A stretch of 64,000 nucleotides of DNA from Theobroma cacao (Eukaryota > Streptophyta > Magnoliopsida > Malvales > Malvaceae): assembly GCF_000208745.1 (NCBI RefSeq), contig NC_030853.1:14035346-14099345 (forward strand). The letters run 5' to 3'. This document shows positions 22,272-34,827 of the stretch, piece by piece; within the stretch, counting starts at the first letter, position 1, and each line of letters begins with the position of its first letter. A program made the position numbers and the translations under genes. The notes under the pieces are model-generated. The model was not told the origin of the DNA, searched no databases, and saw nothing but the letters and a program-made list of their open reading frames with translations.

Positions 22272-23678
22272 ATATGGGATACTTGAGGATAACATGTAGA
22301 TGCTTGTTAAAGAACAATTTCACTGAACATGACTTACTTTGAAAACTCTATTTAGTATTTCACTCAAGTGTCTATGGAATATATTCTCATGTCATAGTCG
22401 TGCAATTAATCCTTGAACTTGAGATACCAAATCATCTTGTATAGGGAATGACATATTTTGATTTCACCTTTTCGAGTTTGGAGGAGACTAGATGTCTAAA
22501 CAAGATGTTTTTGGATATGCCATGAAGCATGCAAAGGTGAATGAGTGGTCAAAAGAGGATTCATCACCCCAAGTGATATGAAAGGATGCATCTCACTTGT
22601 TCTCAATTCTTGATTAACTTGTATAAAATCTTTGGCCAAAGCATGATGAATTTGAGGAAAGTTAGTTCCTAAATTCATAAGGTTAGTCATGGATTATGAG
22701 AACCAATATGGAATGTCATAAGTAGATACTAAGTCATGCTTTACGACATATCTAGAATATTTGATGTAAGGACCATATTGCACTGAGAGGCTTGTCACTA
22801 AAGGGCTTTGTCAAATTTTTAATTGATTCTCTAATATTTGGGTGGTCATGATGTATTGTTAGATGCCGCTCATGATCTATAAATATAAATTAATTATCAA
22901 ATTGATATTTCATTAAGATTTATATTTATTACCAACATGTTAGAAGCTTAATGGGTTACACATATTAAGTGACATGATTGGAATTAAATAAGAATAATTA
23001 ATTAAGTTGGACTTAATTGAAATAGACCAAATTAAAGTGAGAAATTAATTAAGTTCACAATGACTTAATTGAATAAAATACAATTGTTGTATCTAGGGTT
23101 ACAACTTAATTTGGCTATATAAATATGTTATGTTAGTTAACTAAACTCTAAGCCTTTAGCCATTTCTTAGTCGTTTCACAAAAATAAGAAAAAATAATAA
23201 TTTTTTTTATCTTACAGAAATAAGATTCAGCAAGAACTTTTGGTCTTTTTGTTTTAGAAAAAAAACCTGCTAGCACAAATAAAATCCTACTGTAGAGAAG
23301 TTCTTATTCAATCACTGTGTAAATTACTGTTAGAGGCTAGACACTTGGATGGCTAAAGATATGACAAATCCTAAAGGTGAAGAAGTAAAGATTTGAATGC
23401 AAGATTTTAGACTAATTTGTTCTCTTTTCAGGTTACTTGCTTCATCACAAGCGTTTTTGAATTTAATTGGTTCTTAATTATAATATCTAGAGCAAGATAT
23501 GTAGCTCTTAAACTTATGAATGTTCATAATTAATTTGAAAAATTACATGAAAAACACAAACATTGATCTTGTAGAATTCAATTATTTCTTTGATTAAATG
23601 CTAGTTTATTTTTCTACTATGTTATATTTTTAATTTCTTGATTATTTTCATGTTTGAGTATGAGGCCAAATCCCAACA
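22272..23678 (-). repeat. Dispersed repeat X, inverse copy, inside LINE-1 ORF1
   Basis: Reverse complement of 18858 to about 20220. Its start reads TGTTGGGATTTGG on the minus strand from 23678. The distal end at 22272 stops about 300 bp short of the forward copy's end, so it is truncated or inserted with deletion. It holds a 65-bp segment (around 23395-23465) missing from the forward copy. No coding capacity seen. Confidence 0.65.
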
Positions 23679-23724
23679 AAATGCTTATTAAAGTCATTGA
23701 AAAAATCGAAGAGTAAATTGGTGA

Positions 23725-26700
23725 GTGTTGAAAAAGCTGGAACTAGCAGAAAGAAACAAAAATTGGGGGACGAGTATTTACATGAACCAGTGGTGTTTGA
23801 AGGTCCTAGGGACCTACACCGCTTCCATCAATGAGACTTGTCAGATAGAATTGTTGAGGCCTCGAGAAGCCTCAAACAATTCAATGTTCCTCATGTTTAT
23901 GAGGAGTAAAAATCTTGACATAGTTTTCTTAATGGAAACAGAAAAATTTCAGTTGAGATAGAAAGAATGAGGTTGATTGCGGGTTTTGAAAATTGCTTGA
24001 TGGTGGATGCTATGGGCAGAACTGGTGGTTTAGCACTGTTGTGGAAAAAATAAGTTAATGTGGGAGTCCAATCTTATTCAAAAAGTCATATTGATGCTCA
24101 AATATCAATGAGAAACAATAGCTGGCGATTAACGGGGTTTTATGGAGCTCCAACGGTGAACGATAAGCAAAATAATTAGGATCTTCTTACTCTCTTAAGC
24201 TCAAAATCCCAATTGCCGAGGTTATGCTTAGGTGATTTCAATGAGATTTTCTTTGCGAGTGAGAAAGATGGGGTTGCTGAAAGAAGTGAAGTTTGGATGT
24301 GGGAATTTAGAGACACATATAATTCTTGTGGATTGAGAGATTTAGGCTTTTGAGGGCCTAAATACACATGGTGAAACAACAAAAAGAAAGATGATTTTAT
24401 CAGATGTCATCTAGATAGTGCTCTGGCATGTTGTTTTTGGTTGGTAAAGTTTCCAAGAGTTGGTGTCTTTACTGAGGTAATAAGAGCATCAGACCACTTG
24501 GCATTGTATGTTGATCTATTTCATCATAGGAGGGTCAATTAGCATCGAAGGTTTCAGTTCGAAGAGGCATGGTTGAAGGATGAAAATTGTGGTAAAGTCA
24601 TAATTGAGGAATTGGGGAACTATGAAATGCTGTCATGGGATTTTGTTAACATGCTAGCTTTGGTTAAAATGAAATTCATGACTATTAAATTGAACCTACT
24701 GAAGGAAATTCAATTGAATATCAGGAGGAAATGGGATGATCTTCAAAAAGCCCATGAGTCTAGGAATGGACACCAATAGATTAAAATGATTCAGGGGGAA
24801 TTTAATGAGCTAATTAGAACTGAAGAAATAATGTGGAAGTAATGATCTAGGGTTGATTGGTTAAAGAGGGGGAAAAAAACACAAAATTTCTCATGGTAAA
24901 GCATCTGAAATGAAATACAAAAACACTATTTGGACTTCGAAGAAAGACAATGAGGAGCGGATGGATTCACTAAGTGATATATTTACTGAAATTCATGCTT
25001 ATTTTACTAGTTTATTTTCTTTTTCAGGTCCTTCATAGATAGAGGAGAATTCAATGGGAGTACAGTAGAAAGTGAATGAAAAGATGAATGATATGTTAAA
25101 TACAGAAATTACTCTGGAAGCAGTCCAAGTTGCTTTCTTTCAGATGCATCCTACTGAGGCTAGAGGGCCAGATGGATTACCAGTGATGTTCTACCAAAAG
25201 TACTAGAGCAAATTAGGAAGTTCTATACACAAATTTGTGGTTGATTTTTCAAAGGTAGAACAATCTCTCTAGAGATCAACTATACAAATATTGTCCTTAT
25301 TTCGAAAGTAGATCAACTTGAATAGGTCAGTCAGTTTAGACCGATTAGTTTATGTAATGTATGTTACAAAATCACCTCCAATGTATTAACTAATAGGTTA
25401 AAACTGGTATTACCTAGTATAGTTTTTGCAAATCAAAGCACCTTTGTACGAAGAAGGCTCATTTCAGACAATGTCATTGTGGCACATGAAGTCATGCATT
25501 AACATGCATAATTAAAAACAGGGTCGAGATGGAAACTTTGCTCTTAAATTGGACATGAGCAAAGCCTACGATAAAGTTAAGTGGCTTTTTATCCATGAGA
25601 TTTTGGGAAATTAGGTTTCAGAGGTAGGTTTGTGAAGATGATCGTGAGATGCATTTCATTAGTTTCATACTCTATTCGGATTAATGGTGTTTTAGGTAAA
25701 TCTTTTATACCAACCAGAGGGCTACGTCAAGGTGACCCACTTTCTACATTTTTGTTTTTGATAGTTTCAGAGGCTTTAACTGGTTTATTGAATATGGCTA
25801 CAGACAAAAAAAATAAAACAGGGGTGAAAATTGGTAAAAGGGGCCCTAGAATTACACATTTATTTTTTACAGATGATAGCATGATCTTGGAAGAGCCAGG
25901 AGACGAGATGTTGCCATTTTAAGAGAAATTATGGAGATGTATAAACGAGCCTTAGGACAAAAAATAAACATGGATAAGTCGACATTAATTTTCAGCAATA
26001 ATATAAGCGAGAATGTTATCCACGAGGTTTGCCAAACAATGGGAATTAATCAAGACTGTTGGGGTGGTAAATATTTGGGTATGCCTTTGATAGGATTTGG
26101 TCGAAGAAACAAATCTTTAATTATGTAAAGGATAGGATTTTGAAAATGATGACTAATTGGAAAATAAGTCATTATCTGTTGCAGGTAAAGAAGTCTTTAT
26201 CAAATCAGTGGCCCAAGCCATTCCTATATATGTGTTGGGCTGCTTCAAATTTCCAAACTCTTTATGTAAAGAAATTGACTCTGCCATTGCTCAATTTTGA
26301 TAGAGTGGTGATGGAAAAGGATAAAAAAATACACTGGAGGAACTGGAAAAGCATTTGTTTGTCAAAATTTTCTAGAGCAATGGGTTTCAGGGACACAAAG
26401 AATTTCAATCTTGCAATGTTGGCAAATCAAGGTTGGGGATTGCAAATGCAAGAACCCACTTTGGTGTACAGTGTGCTCAAAGAAAGGTATTTCCCGAATT
26501 TTGAATTTGTAAATGCGCCAATTGGTTCAAACCCAAGTTATATATGGCACACCATCAGAAAGAGTCAAACAGTTATCCAGAAAAGACTAATATGGAGGAT
26601 AAGAGATGGCTCTAAAATATCAGTGAAAAATGAATGTTGGATACCATATGGAACGCCGAGGCTTGTCTTAGCATGTGGTAATAGTTACTGAATCCATTAA

Positions 26701-27850
26701 GGTGAGTGAGTTTACTGATTTAAGTTTGATAACATGGAATGAGGACAAAATAAAAGACTATTTTCCACTTTTTGAATGCCAGCTTATATTGTCCATACCC
26801 CTGAGTATGAGATGGCCTAGAGATAAGCAAATCTGGTTCCATAATAGGGATGGAGAATATTCGGCAAAATCAGGCTATCAAATTCTTTGTTCATCAACAG
26901 TTGTTATGGATGGTACGAACTCATCTAATAGCCTTATGCCAATGTGAAAAACATTATGGTCCATTTCCATTCCTCGTAAAATCCTTCTATTTGCTTGGAA
27001 AGCCTTGAAAGGAATTTTGCCAACCCGTGATGTTCCGGCTAGAAGACATATTAATATGGAAAAACTATGTAGCTTTTGTGGTGAGACTGATGAGATAGAT
27101 TTCCACTGCTTTTGTAATAGTCACTATGCACGAGTTGTCTGACTATTGTTGAAATGCGGGTTTAGAGATCTTGGCCAACATTTTCTATCTCTGTTTGACT
27201 AGTGGTCTTGGTTATGCTTACAAATCAGTAGAGAAGACCTGGAATAAATTATTTGTGTGCTTTGGGCATTGTGGAAAGCACAAAATTAATTAATTTTTAA
27301 AAGTCAGAAGCTAGTGCCTATTGAAGTTGTGGGTCACGAGCTAGATATGATTAAGCAGTACAGAGAAGAAAACAAATCTATTTTTAGTTTTCCAAGTCAA
27401 GTACTCGATCAAGTGGTGTTATAGAGACGTCCAAATGGAATAAAGATTAATACTGATGCCACGGTTTTTGACAAAGCTAGAAATAGAATGTTGGTAGCGA
27501 GCTTTGTTGTGAGAGATACTGCTAGTGAGCTGATATTTGCAGGAGGTAAACAATTCTAGCATAACTTAGATGTCGTTGCAGCTGAGTTGAGGGATCTTAA
27601 ATGGGCTTTATTGAATTGTTATAAATAACAAATAACAATCAGTGAGATAGAGATTGACAGCCAAATATTAGTCGGATGGATTAAAGGCAAAAAATTTCAA
27701 AGGAGCTGTAAGGCATTTGGTAGAAGATTGTGTGTTGATGATGGACAAAACACGATGTGGATCCATTAATTTTACTTCAAGGGATAACAATGCTGTGGCT
27801 CACTCAATCGCAAAGTGGATGAAGGATTTGAATGCAGAATAGATGTTTCG
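23725..27850 (+). pseudogene. LINE-1 ORF2: endonuclease, reverse transcriptase, zf-RVT, RNase H
   Basis: Starts with a divergent form of the N-terminal WNCRGLG region (about 23785) and NLDIVFLMETE. The endonuclease shows GGLALLWKK, LCLGDFNEIFF (about 24220) and RASDHLAL (about 24487), so the GDFN and SDH catalytic motifs survive. [43 protein letters not shown] (about 25545), RGLRQGDPLS, and FTDDS (about 25865) in place of FADDS. KYLGMPLIG marks the RT C-terminus. zf-RVT lies near 26950-27140 (ILLFAWKALKGILPTRD, CSFCGE). A terminal RNase H (KINTDATVFD, ELIFAGGK, EIEIDSQ) spans about 27440-27720. At least ten stops or slips break it. It would copy LINE RNA by target-primed reverse transcription if intact. 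Confidence 0.85.
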
Positions 27851-28170
27851 GAGGGACAGTTCTCAAATGCCAAGCTCAATCCAAAATGCTCTACTTAAAG
27901 ATGCATTGAGACTTCTTTGATTTAATAGAATTAGAGAGGGGATGAGAATTGTTGTTTCATTATAGATTGGATACTCTTTTTCCTCATCCATGGTTTTTTC
28001 CCAAGTGGTTTTTCCATGGAAAGGTTTTCTAATGAGACCCAATGTTTATGAACTAGGATATGATGGGGGTGGGATGTAGAAGGAGCGTTTTATCAGTTAT
28101 TGTTCCTATTCGTATTGTAATTGATTTTTGATTTAATGGAATGAGATACCCATTTTATTTTAAAAAAAAA

Positions 28171-28270
28171 ATGTAATACAGCTAAACTAACTCACTCTAG
28201 TCAATGTTTAACTATACACTACACTAATTATGGTAAAGGATAAATTACAATAATAAATTTATATTTATCA
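28171..28270 (-). repeat. Copia-C 3' LTR, proximal part
   Basis: Continues the LTR after the LINE-1 insertion (GTAATACAGCTAAACTAAC ... TTTATCA), parallel to 51112-51204. Confidence 0.82.
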
Positions 28271-28282
28271 CTCACCCTCAAG
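28271..28282 (-). other. Polypurine tract of copia-C
   Basis: Minus strand CTTGAGGGTGAG directly before the 3' LTR TG. Confidence 0.7.
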
Positions 28283-29643
28283 ATGAGTATTTTGAATATT
28301 CATAATACTCATCTTGCATAAAAGTGAATGAAATGGTCCCCCATTGTAATCCTTTTGTAGAAAAGCCAACTAGTTGTAATTTTGTTGAGACACAACAAGG
28401 CTCAATAACTCCTTCAACCACCTTATCTCGGATGAAATGGCAATCCATTTCTACGTGCTTTGTGCATTCATGAAAGATGGAATTTTTACAAACATGAAAA
28501 GCAGACTGATTATCACAAAATAATTTCACTACACCAAAATGCTCCACGTTAAAATCCTTAAGCAGATATAATAGCCATATCACTTCATAGCAACCTACTG
28601 CCATTGCTCGATATTTAGCCTCAGTCGAACTTCTTGCTACTACACATTGTTAGCTTCTAGCTAATCAATGACTGGCCAAGTAACAAGCCATAACCAGCCA
28701 TAGACCTCCTAGTATCCGGGCATCTAGCTCAATAACTATCACTATATTTTGTAAACACAAATTAGAATCAGCAAAGAACAAAATACCTTGACCAAGTGCT
28801 TCTTTAAGATATCTCAAAACTTGAAATGTTGCTTATAAATGATTCCACTAGGCTTGTCTACATATTGAGAAAGTACATGAATAACATAAGATATATCCAA
28901 TCTAGTAAATGTGAGATATAATTGCTTTTTACCAATTGTCTATACAAAGTGCCTTCTTTTAGTTGTTCTTCTTTTGCTGCCTTAAACATTTTATGATGAT
29001 AATTAATAGGTTTTGAAGTTGGTTTTGCACCTAATAACCAATATTCCTCCAAAGTATACTTTCGTTGACAAAGAAAAATACTCTTTGGTGATCTTGCAAC
29101 CTCCAACCCAAGAAAGTATTTCAGTTTCCTTAAGTTTTTTAGTTTGAAATTGAAAATTAGGTAATTTTTAACTTCATTACTAAGATCCATGGAAGTATTA
29201 CAAATGATGATATGATCCACATAGACTAACAAAGCAATAAACCCCTCCCTCATTCATGCACTTAGTGAACAAAGAACAATCAACCTTAGATTGTTCAAAC
29301 CCATAGGCCATAAAGCAGCTAGTAAATTTATAGTTCCATTCTCTCAACACTTGTTTAAGACCATACAATGACTTGTGCAATTTACACATCGTACGAACAC
29401 CAATAGAACACTCCTCGCCATCTTGATAACCTTGTGGCAGCTCTATAAAAATAGTTTCATCCAAATCTCCATTCAAGAAAGCATTATTAATATTGAGTTG
29501 AGTAAGAAACCAACATTTAGAAACTGTTAAAGCTAAGAAAAGTCTCAAGGTTATGTGTTTTGCTACAAGACTAAAAGTCTCTTGATAATCAATTCCACCT
29601 TTTTGGTTATAATAATCTTTGGGAACTAATTGAACCTTATACC
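28278..29643 (-). pseudogene. Copia-C reverse transcriptase (C-terminal part) and RNase H
   Basis: From 29643 down the frame reads KVQLVPKDYYNQKGGIDYQETFS, then LNINNAFLNGDLDE, KLHKSLYGLKQVLREW, all standard copia RT blocks. The catalytic YVDD is changed to YVDH (LLVYVDHIIICN, near 29220), which alone would kill activity. LKYFLGLEVARS follows. RNase H (28604-28278) retains LFCDNQSAFHVCKN and CTKHVEMDCHFIRDKV. Breaks near 29250, 28850 and 28610. The N-terminal RT block lies beyond solo LTR A at 32179-32340. Confidence 0.83.
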
Positions 29644-32178
29644 TGTCATAGCCCAAATCCCGAGCCATGACCGGCACATGTGCCCAATGGGCATAGCCAA
29701 CTAAGCCCAAGCAAGCCTTTTTTTTTAAAGCAATCTCAACCATCATTTCTAAAATCACATATTGCAATTCTCAATTATAAATATTTCAGTAACGTTTTAT
29801 AGCAATCCAATATTCACATTTGTATTATGCTAACATAGTATCACTCATTTGCCACCTTAAAGTGGCATCAATAATCAAATATACATATTTGATTTTTAAC
29901 ATGAATCTTAGTGGTCTTCATTACTTATACATGTACACATGCATAAGACTCTTAACCATCAGCGGAGTGACTCTGAGTGAAGATACAGCTACTGAGTTGC
30001 CATAATACCTACCAAAAAGACAAGCATATGTGGACAACTCAATCTAGGTCCCAATTGCCTCTGAATCTGAAAACATGAAGTTTAAAAACGTTAGTATAAA
30101 CTCAGTGAGTGAACATAAGAAGAGAACAAGCAATCGATAAGGAGAACTTGGAAATCATGATGCACTTGTTCCAAAACAATGCAATTGAGTTAATTTCTTA
30201 CTAAAAAGCCCACATTTCAAACTTTGATTAATAGCTTCAAAGTATTGAAAAACCCATGAGAAATCCATGAAGTTAAATGGGTAAAAATATGTCAAAATCA
30301 AGCAAGATAACAAGCCTGACAGCAAGTTTCTCGCTGCAACGAGAAACATTTTAGGTTTGCATATTTTTCGGGTTTTCAAGTATATCTCACTCTACAAAGG
30401 TTCAATTGGCATGATTTTTGAACCATTAGAAAGATAAGAAACTGGGCTACAACTTTTATGTTTACCACTTTGCCCACTTCTGATCGGAAGGTGGTTAAAA
30501 TCTTTGTCAAAGTGAAAGAACTATACAGAATTTTTAGAACCACCCGAGAGTTTCTCGCTGCAGTGAGATTCAGGGCAAATGACAATTAAGGGGTTTTCAC
30601 ATGCCACAAAATCCATCCCTACCATATTGCACATCAAAGTGAACACATTGACAATAATCAAGTTATCAACATTCAAAACAATTACATATTATAATCATAA
30701 ACTTGCTATCACATATACATATATAAACATATATCCACAAGTACACCACCCCACTTCATTCATCGTCATGTGCACTCCCTACTCGCACATAGTCGGGTCA
30801 TCATCATCACATAATTATTATTTATCAAGGCATAACATATATTATATATATATATATATATATATAAACAAAAATGGAGGAGCACATGGATTCATCTTCT
30901 TCTTTTTTTCTCACATTTCACCACATCAAAATAATTTATCAAGGGCTTGTTCCCAAAGCACTCATTTTTCTTTTTAAGAAAAGTTGGATAAAATCATTCA
31001 AATATTTTGTGCAAATACATTCACATTCCCAAAATAATTTTGAAATGCAAGTTCACTCACCAGTATTTGTTGAATCTTCAATCAACCCTAACTTCAATTA
31101 TTACTTCAACAGACATGTGAGGCCTCGTTGGAACCTATCACACCCAATAGCACCTTAATCAACCCAAATTGGCATTAATACACTCTCAAAAGCTATTTCC
31201 TAATTCAAGTTCAGCTAGTTATTCCTAACTAGCTCCCAATTACCATTAAGTGGATATTTGTTTACTTTACTCTAGTCACTCTAAAAATGATTAACAATCT
31301 CAACAATAGATTAACTCACCACTCTAATCATCAACCATTATCAACAACTTGAAAATTAAACCTAATTCATTACTCACCTTGGTGGTTTTTTTAGTTGAAT
31401 TCCTTTTCAAAAGCTTCCAAGCTATTGTGGACAATTTCCCTCTCTCTCTCCACCCGTTCAGCTAGTGAGAAAATATACCAAGGAAAGACCTTTAAGGGCT
31501 TTTGAGGTGTAGAAGAGAAAGAGTATGAAAAACCCTATGAAAAGGTGTAGAAAAACACAAGGTTTAGGGTTACCATGGGAGGCTTCCATGGAAGATGAAG
31601 AAAACATGAACTAGAGAGAAGAGAGGGGAGGAAGAAGAAGAGTTGCTGGAAGCTGCTGGAAATTTGCTGGAGCTTTAGATATTTATATCTAAAGTTTATC
31701 CATTTCTCACATAAATTACCAAAATGCCCTTAACATGGTGACTTTGTCTTCCTCTCATCCTTTGTGCAACTTTTTACTCTTTTGACATTAGGGCAAGGTC
31801 CATAATAGTCTAGAAATACTCGGTTCACGAAAACATAAAAATTTAGACTCAAGCTGTAAAAAAACCATTTTGCCCCTACCGTGGAAATTATCATTATTTT
31901 TATCTTCTTCATTTATTTTACCATCATAAACATCATTCATTCATTCCTTAGGCCTATTTAGACCTTAATAGCATAAAAAAACCCAATCGTAGGAACTCAC
32001 CAAGAGAAATTATGAAATTACCCCTAGTTTGCATTATCTCGTCTACTTCTAGTTATGTGTCTATGGAGATCGAGATTTCACAAGTTCAATTCTGAAGTAC
32101 CCTTTTTAACTCGATAATTAACCTCAGTTAGCATCTGTAAACTTTATTAGCCACCGTATCAAAATACGGGGTACTACA
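29644..32178 (-). mobile_element. Solo LTR A (chromovirus-type), inside copia-C RT
   Basis: 2535 bp, TG at 29644 to CA at 32178, with perfect ATACC duplications at 29639-29643 and 32179-32183. Related to solo LTR B and, at its left edge (TGTCATAGCCC), to the Tekay-like LTRs (TGTCACGACCC); orientation taken from these. Contains two copies of a near-palindrome around CTCGCTGCA (30326-30347, 30550-30571) and a TA microsatellite (30843-30867). Solo status implies LTR-LTR recombination removed the body. Open frames within it (30155-31158, 31730-31912) are not genes. Confidence 0.9.
30843..30867 (+). repeat. (TA)n microsatellite in solo LTR A
   Basis: About 12 uninterrupted TA units. Confidence 0.9.
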
Positions 32179-32340
32179 ATACCTTTAAACACTACCATTA
32201 GCATTCAGCTTAACTTTGTAGACCCATTTACACACAATTGCAGGACAATTAGCCAGTAAAGGCATCACAGTCCAAGTCTTATTAGCCTCTAGAGCATCTA
32301 ATTCACATTTCATAGCCTTTCTGCATTGAGTTTGTTTTAC
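32179..32340 (-). pseudogene. Copia-C reverse transcriptase, N-terminal block
   Basis: Minus strand reads MKCELDALEANKTWTVMPL and AIVCKWVYKVKLNANGSV, then a stop and RY, then the ATACC site of solo LTR A. It continues as KVQLVPKDY at 29643. These are the first conserved blocks of copia RT. Confidence 0.83.
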
Positions 32341-33380
32341 AGCTTGATAACAATAAGTTGGTTTAAGAATATGAGATAAAAAAGTTGTAAAAACTATGTG
32401 TTTATAAGAAAACTGGTCACTAGATAGAAATTGAGTAATGGGATGTTTGGTGACAAGGTTGCTTTTTGAAACGAAAGGGTAGAATGATAGGCTTCAAGAT
32501 ATTTGGGTGGTTTTTTTGTCTAGTGTTTTTTCTTGGCTGTAAAGTATATGAAGAATCAGTAGAGGGGATAGAAAAATATGCAATTTCATTAGAATTCAAA
32601 TATGACAAGTTAGTATGTGCAAGGGTATCATTGGAAGAAATAATAACATCTATAAAAATGCTATTTCAAGCTTTGAAATAAGGCTAGAAATAACTTGATG
32701 GTAATAGGTTAGTTTAAGAATATGAGATAAAGAAGTTGTAAAAATTGTGTTTTAAGAAAGCTGGTCACTAGACAAAAATTGAGTAACAAGATGTTTAGTG
32801 ATAAGGTTTGTTTTTTGAAGGAAAGGTATAATTTCAAGATATTTAGGTTGTTTTTTTTTCTAGTGCTTTTTCTAGGCTATAAGGTATATGAAGAATCAGT
32901 AGATGGGGATAAAAGAATGTGCAATTTCATGAGAATTCAAATATGTTAAGTTAATATGTGTAAGGGCATTATTGGAAGAAATAATAACATCTGCATAAAT
33001 GCTATAAACAAGTTCTGAAATAAAGTTAGAAATAGCTTGATGGTAATAGGTTAGTTTAGGAATATGAGACAAAGAAGCTATGCAAACTTCGTGTTTATAA
33101 GAAAGTTAGTCACTAGATAGAAATTGAGTAATGGGATGTTTAGTGACAAGGTTGGTTTTTTGAAGGAAGGGTATAATGATAGGCTTTAAGATATTTAGGT
33201 GGTTTTTTCTATCTAGTGCTTTTTCTAGGCTATAAAGTATATGAAGAATCAATAGATGGGACAGAAGAAAGTATAATTTCATGAGAATTCAAATATGGCA
33301 AGTTAGTATTTGCAAGGGTATTATTGGAAGAAATAATATCATCTACAAAAATGCTATTAACAAGTTTTGAAATAGGGCTA
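32341..33380 (-). repeat. Tandem triplication (about 345-bp unit) in the copia-C integrase-RT linker
   Basis: Three diverged copies start at 32341, 32692 and 33034 (each plus-strand copy opens with an AGCTTGAT/AACTTGAT phrase followed by AATATGAGA(T/C)AAA). On the minus strand each copy encodes a variant of NSIFVDDIISSNNTL, LNSHEI and PSTDSSYTLQPRKNTRQK. Period 351 and 342 bp. Confined to the variable region between integrase and RT. Confidence 0.85.
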
Positions 33381-33671
33381 GAAACAAGTTTAGAATCAAC
33401 AAGAGTAGTAGCATGATGTGGAGTATCAACAAAATCAGAATTCAAACGGTCAATATGTGTGTGTGGCTGAGGAACATCAATAGATACATGTTCAAGATTT
33501 ATAGAATGAATAGGTGTAGAATCAAATGGGACATGAACATGTGGAAAATGACAAGAATTATCAAAATTAGAAACATTTTCTTTAATTTGACAAGAAAAAA
33601 CAAGCTAATGAAAATAACATTTTTAGAACCAAAAAAATATGTGTAACATGATCATAGCACTTATAACCTTT
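33381..33671 (-). pseudogene. Copia-C integrase-RT linker, upstream part
   Basis: Minus strand continues from the integrase after solo LTR B with hydrophilic, His- and Pro-containing sequence (PHVHVPFDSTPIHS, VPQPHTHID), typical of the poorly conserved linker. A single frame covers 33445-33230, running into the triplication. Confidence 0.55.
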
Positions 33672-34307
33672 AATTCTGTCATGACCCAAATTTTGGGCCA
33701 TGACCGACGCATGGGCCCAATGGACATAGCCCACTAAGCCCAAGCAAGTCTATCTATATGACCTGTTCATCATTCCATCAAAAGTTGTAAAAGTTATATT
33801 TCATAATTTTAATTCAAAATAATACTGACCATTTCCATCTCATAGTGGCATTACCAATCAAATATATACATATTGTCTACAACACATATCTTAATAGTTT
33901 ACATCGGGTTTGTCTATACACAACAAAAGGAATACTCGACTTATAGCGGAGAGACTCGAGCGAAAGTTTAGCTATTGAATGTCGAGATACCTACCAAAGA
34001 AACGAATCTACAAGGACACCTCGACCTAGTTACTGACTGCCTCCTCATTTGAAAACATGAAGTTGAAAACGGTGAGTATAAACCTAGTGAGTGAACAAAG
34101 GAAGGGAACAAGCAATCGATAAAAGAAGTTAAGAAATCATAATGCACTTATTTTAAAAAACAATGCAATTTAGTTTAATTCTTATTAAAACCCCTCATTA
34201 ACCCTTAATGAATTAATCACTTGACGATAAAAGATCCATGCACAACAAATGATTTGAAGAGTAAAAACTTTAATAACATTCAAGCAAGTCAAGTGAAACG
34301 ATGAGTC

Positions 34308-34690
34308 CTCGCTGCAGCGTAGCTAAAGTGAAAATGAATTTTTGTTGCAGCGAAATTTGGGCTCAATTTATTAGCTGGTCGAGGGTTTTCTCAACTGTCT
34401 GAGGGTTTCTCACTAAAACCCCTCATTTCAAACTTAATTAATTAATTCCTTGCTGTTGGAAGTCCATGATCAACTATGGTGCTAAAGAAGTGGAAAATAA
34501 AGCAGTAACTAAACAAGGAGGTAATCAAGACAGAATGTTTCTCGTTGCAGCGAGAAGCTTCAGCAACTTTCTCGTTGTAGTGAGAACCAAGCCAATGTAA
34601 CCCCCAAAACTTGAGAGTTTTTCGCTGCAGCAAGAATGACAGGACACCAACAAAAAGTTTTCATTCTCTCAAGAAAAGGCCATTTTGCTG
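34308..34690. repeat. Cluster of palindromic CTCGCTGCAGCGAG-type motifs in solo LTR B
   Basis: Variants of TTCTCGCTGCAGCGAGAA, a perfect 18-base palindrome as consensus, occur at about 34308, 34340, 34538, 34568 and 34619, with a weaker one near 34684. The copy at 34538-34557 is almost perfect. Solo LTR A has two. Confidence 0.75.
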
Positions 34691-34827
34691 CAATGACAAA
34701 ATCAACTTAAAAATACTTTGAAATTTCCAAGGTTCAACATGCAAGATTTCACATGCATTACAACCATATACCATATTCATGAACTTTCTATAACACACAT
34801 ATATGTATACCATCCCGCCATACTCCG

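Larger units (their letters stand above)
21856..28170 (+). mobile_element. LINE-1: L1-type non-LTR retrotransposon inside the copia-C 3' LTR
   Basis: Starts right after AAAATGTAATACAACTAGA (21837-21855) and ends in a short poly(A) run (28162-28170). It is followed by a near copy of the same 19 bases (about 28167-28186), an imperfect target duplication of LINE type. It carries a 5' UTR, ORF1 start, repeat X insertion, then ORF2 with endonuclease, reverse transcriptase, zf-RVT and RNase H domains. About 4.9 kb without X. Numerous stops; inactive. Confidence 0.85.

Noticed and set aside
18510..27850. Reading LINE-2 and LINE-1 as one element
   Set aside because: Both carry RT blocks, LINE-1 has its own target duplication and poly(A) in the copia-C LTR, and LINE-2 resumes beyond copia-C at 51205.
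30579..31158. Overlapping open frames of 132 and 94 codons
   Set aside because: They lie inside solo LTR A, include the TA microsatellite and have no family features; the weak counterpart in LTR B (34874-35221) is not conserved as protein.
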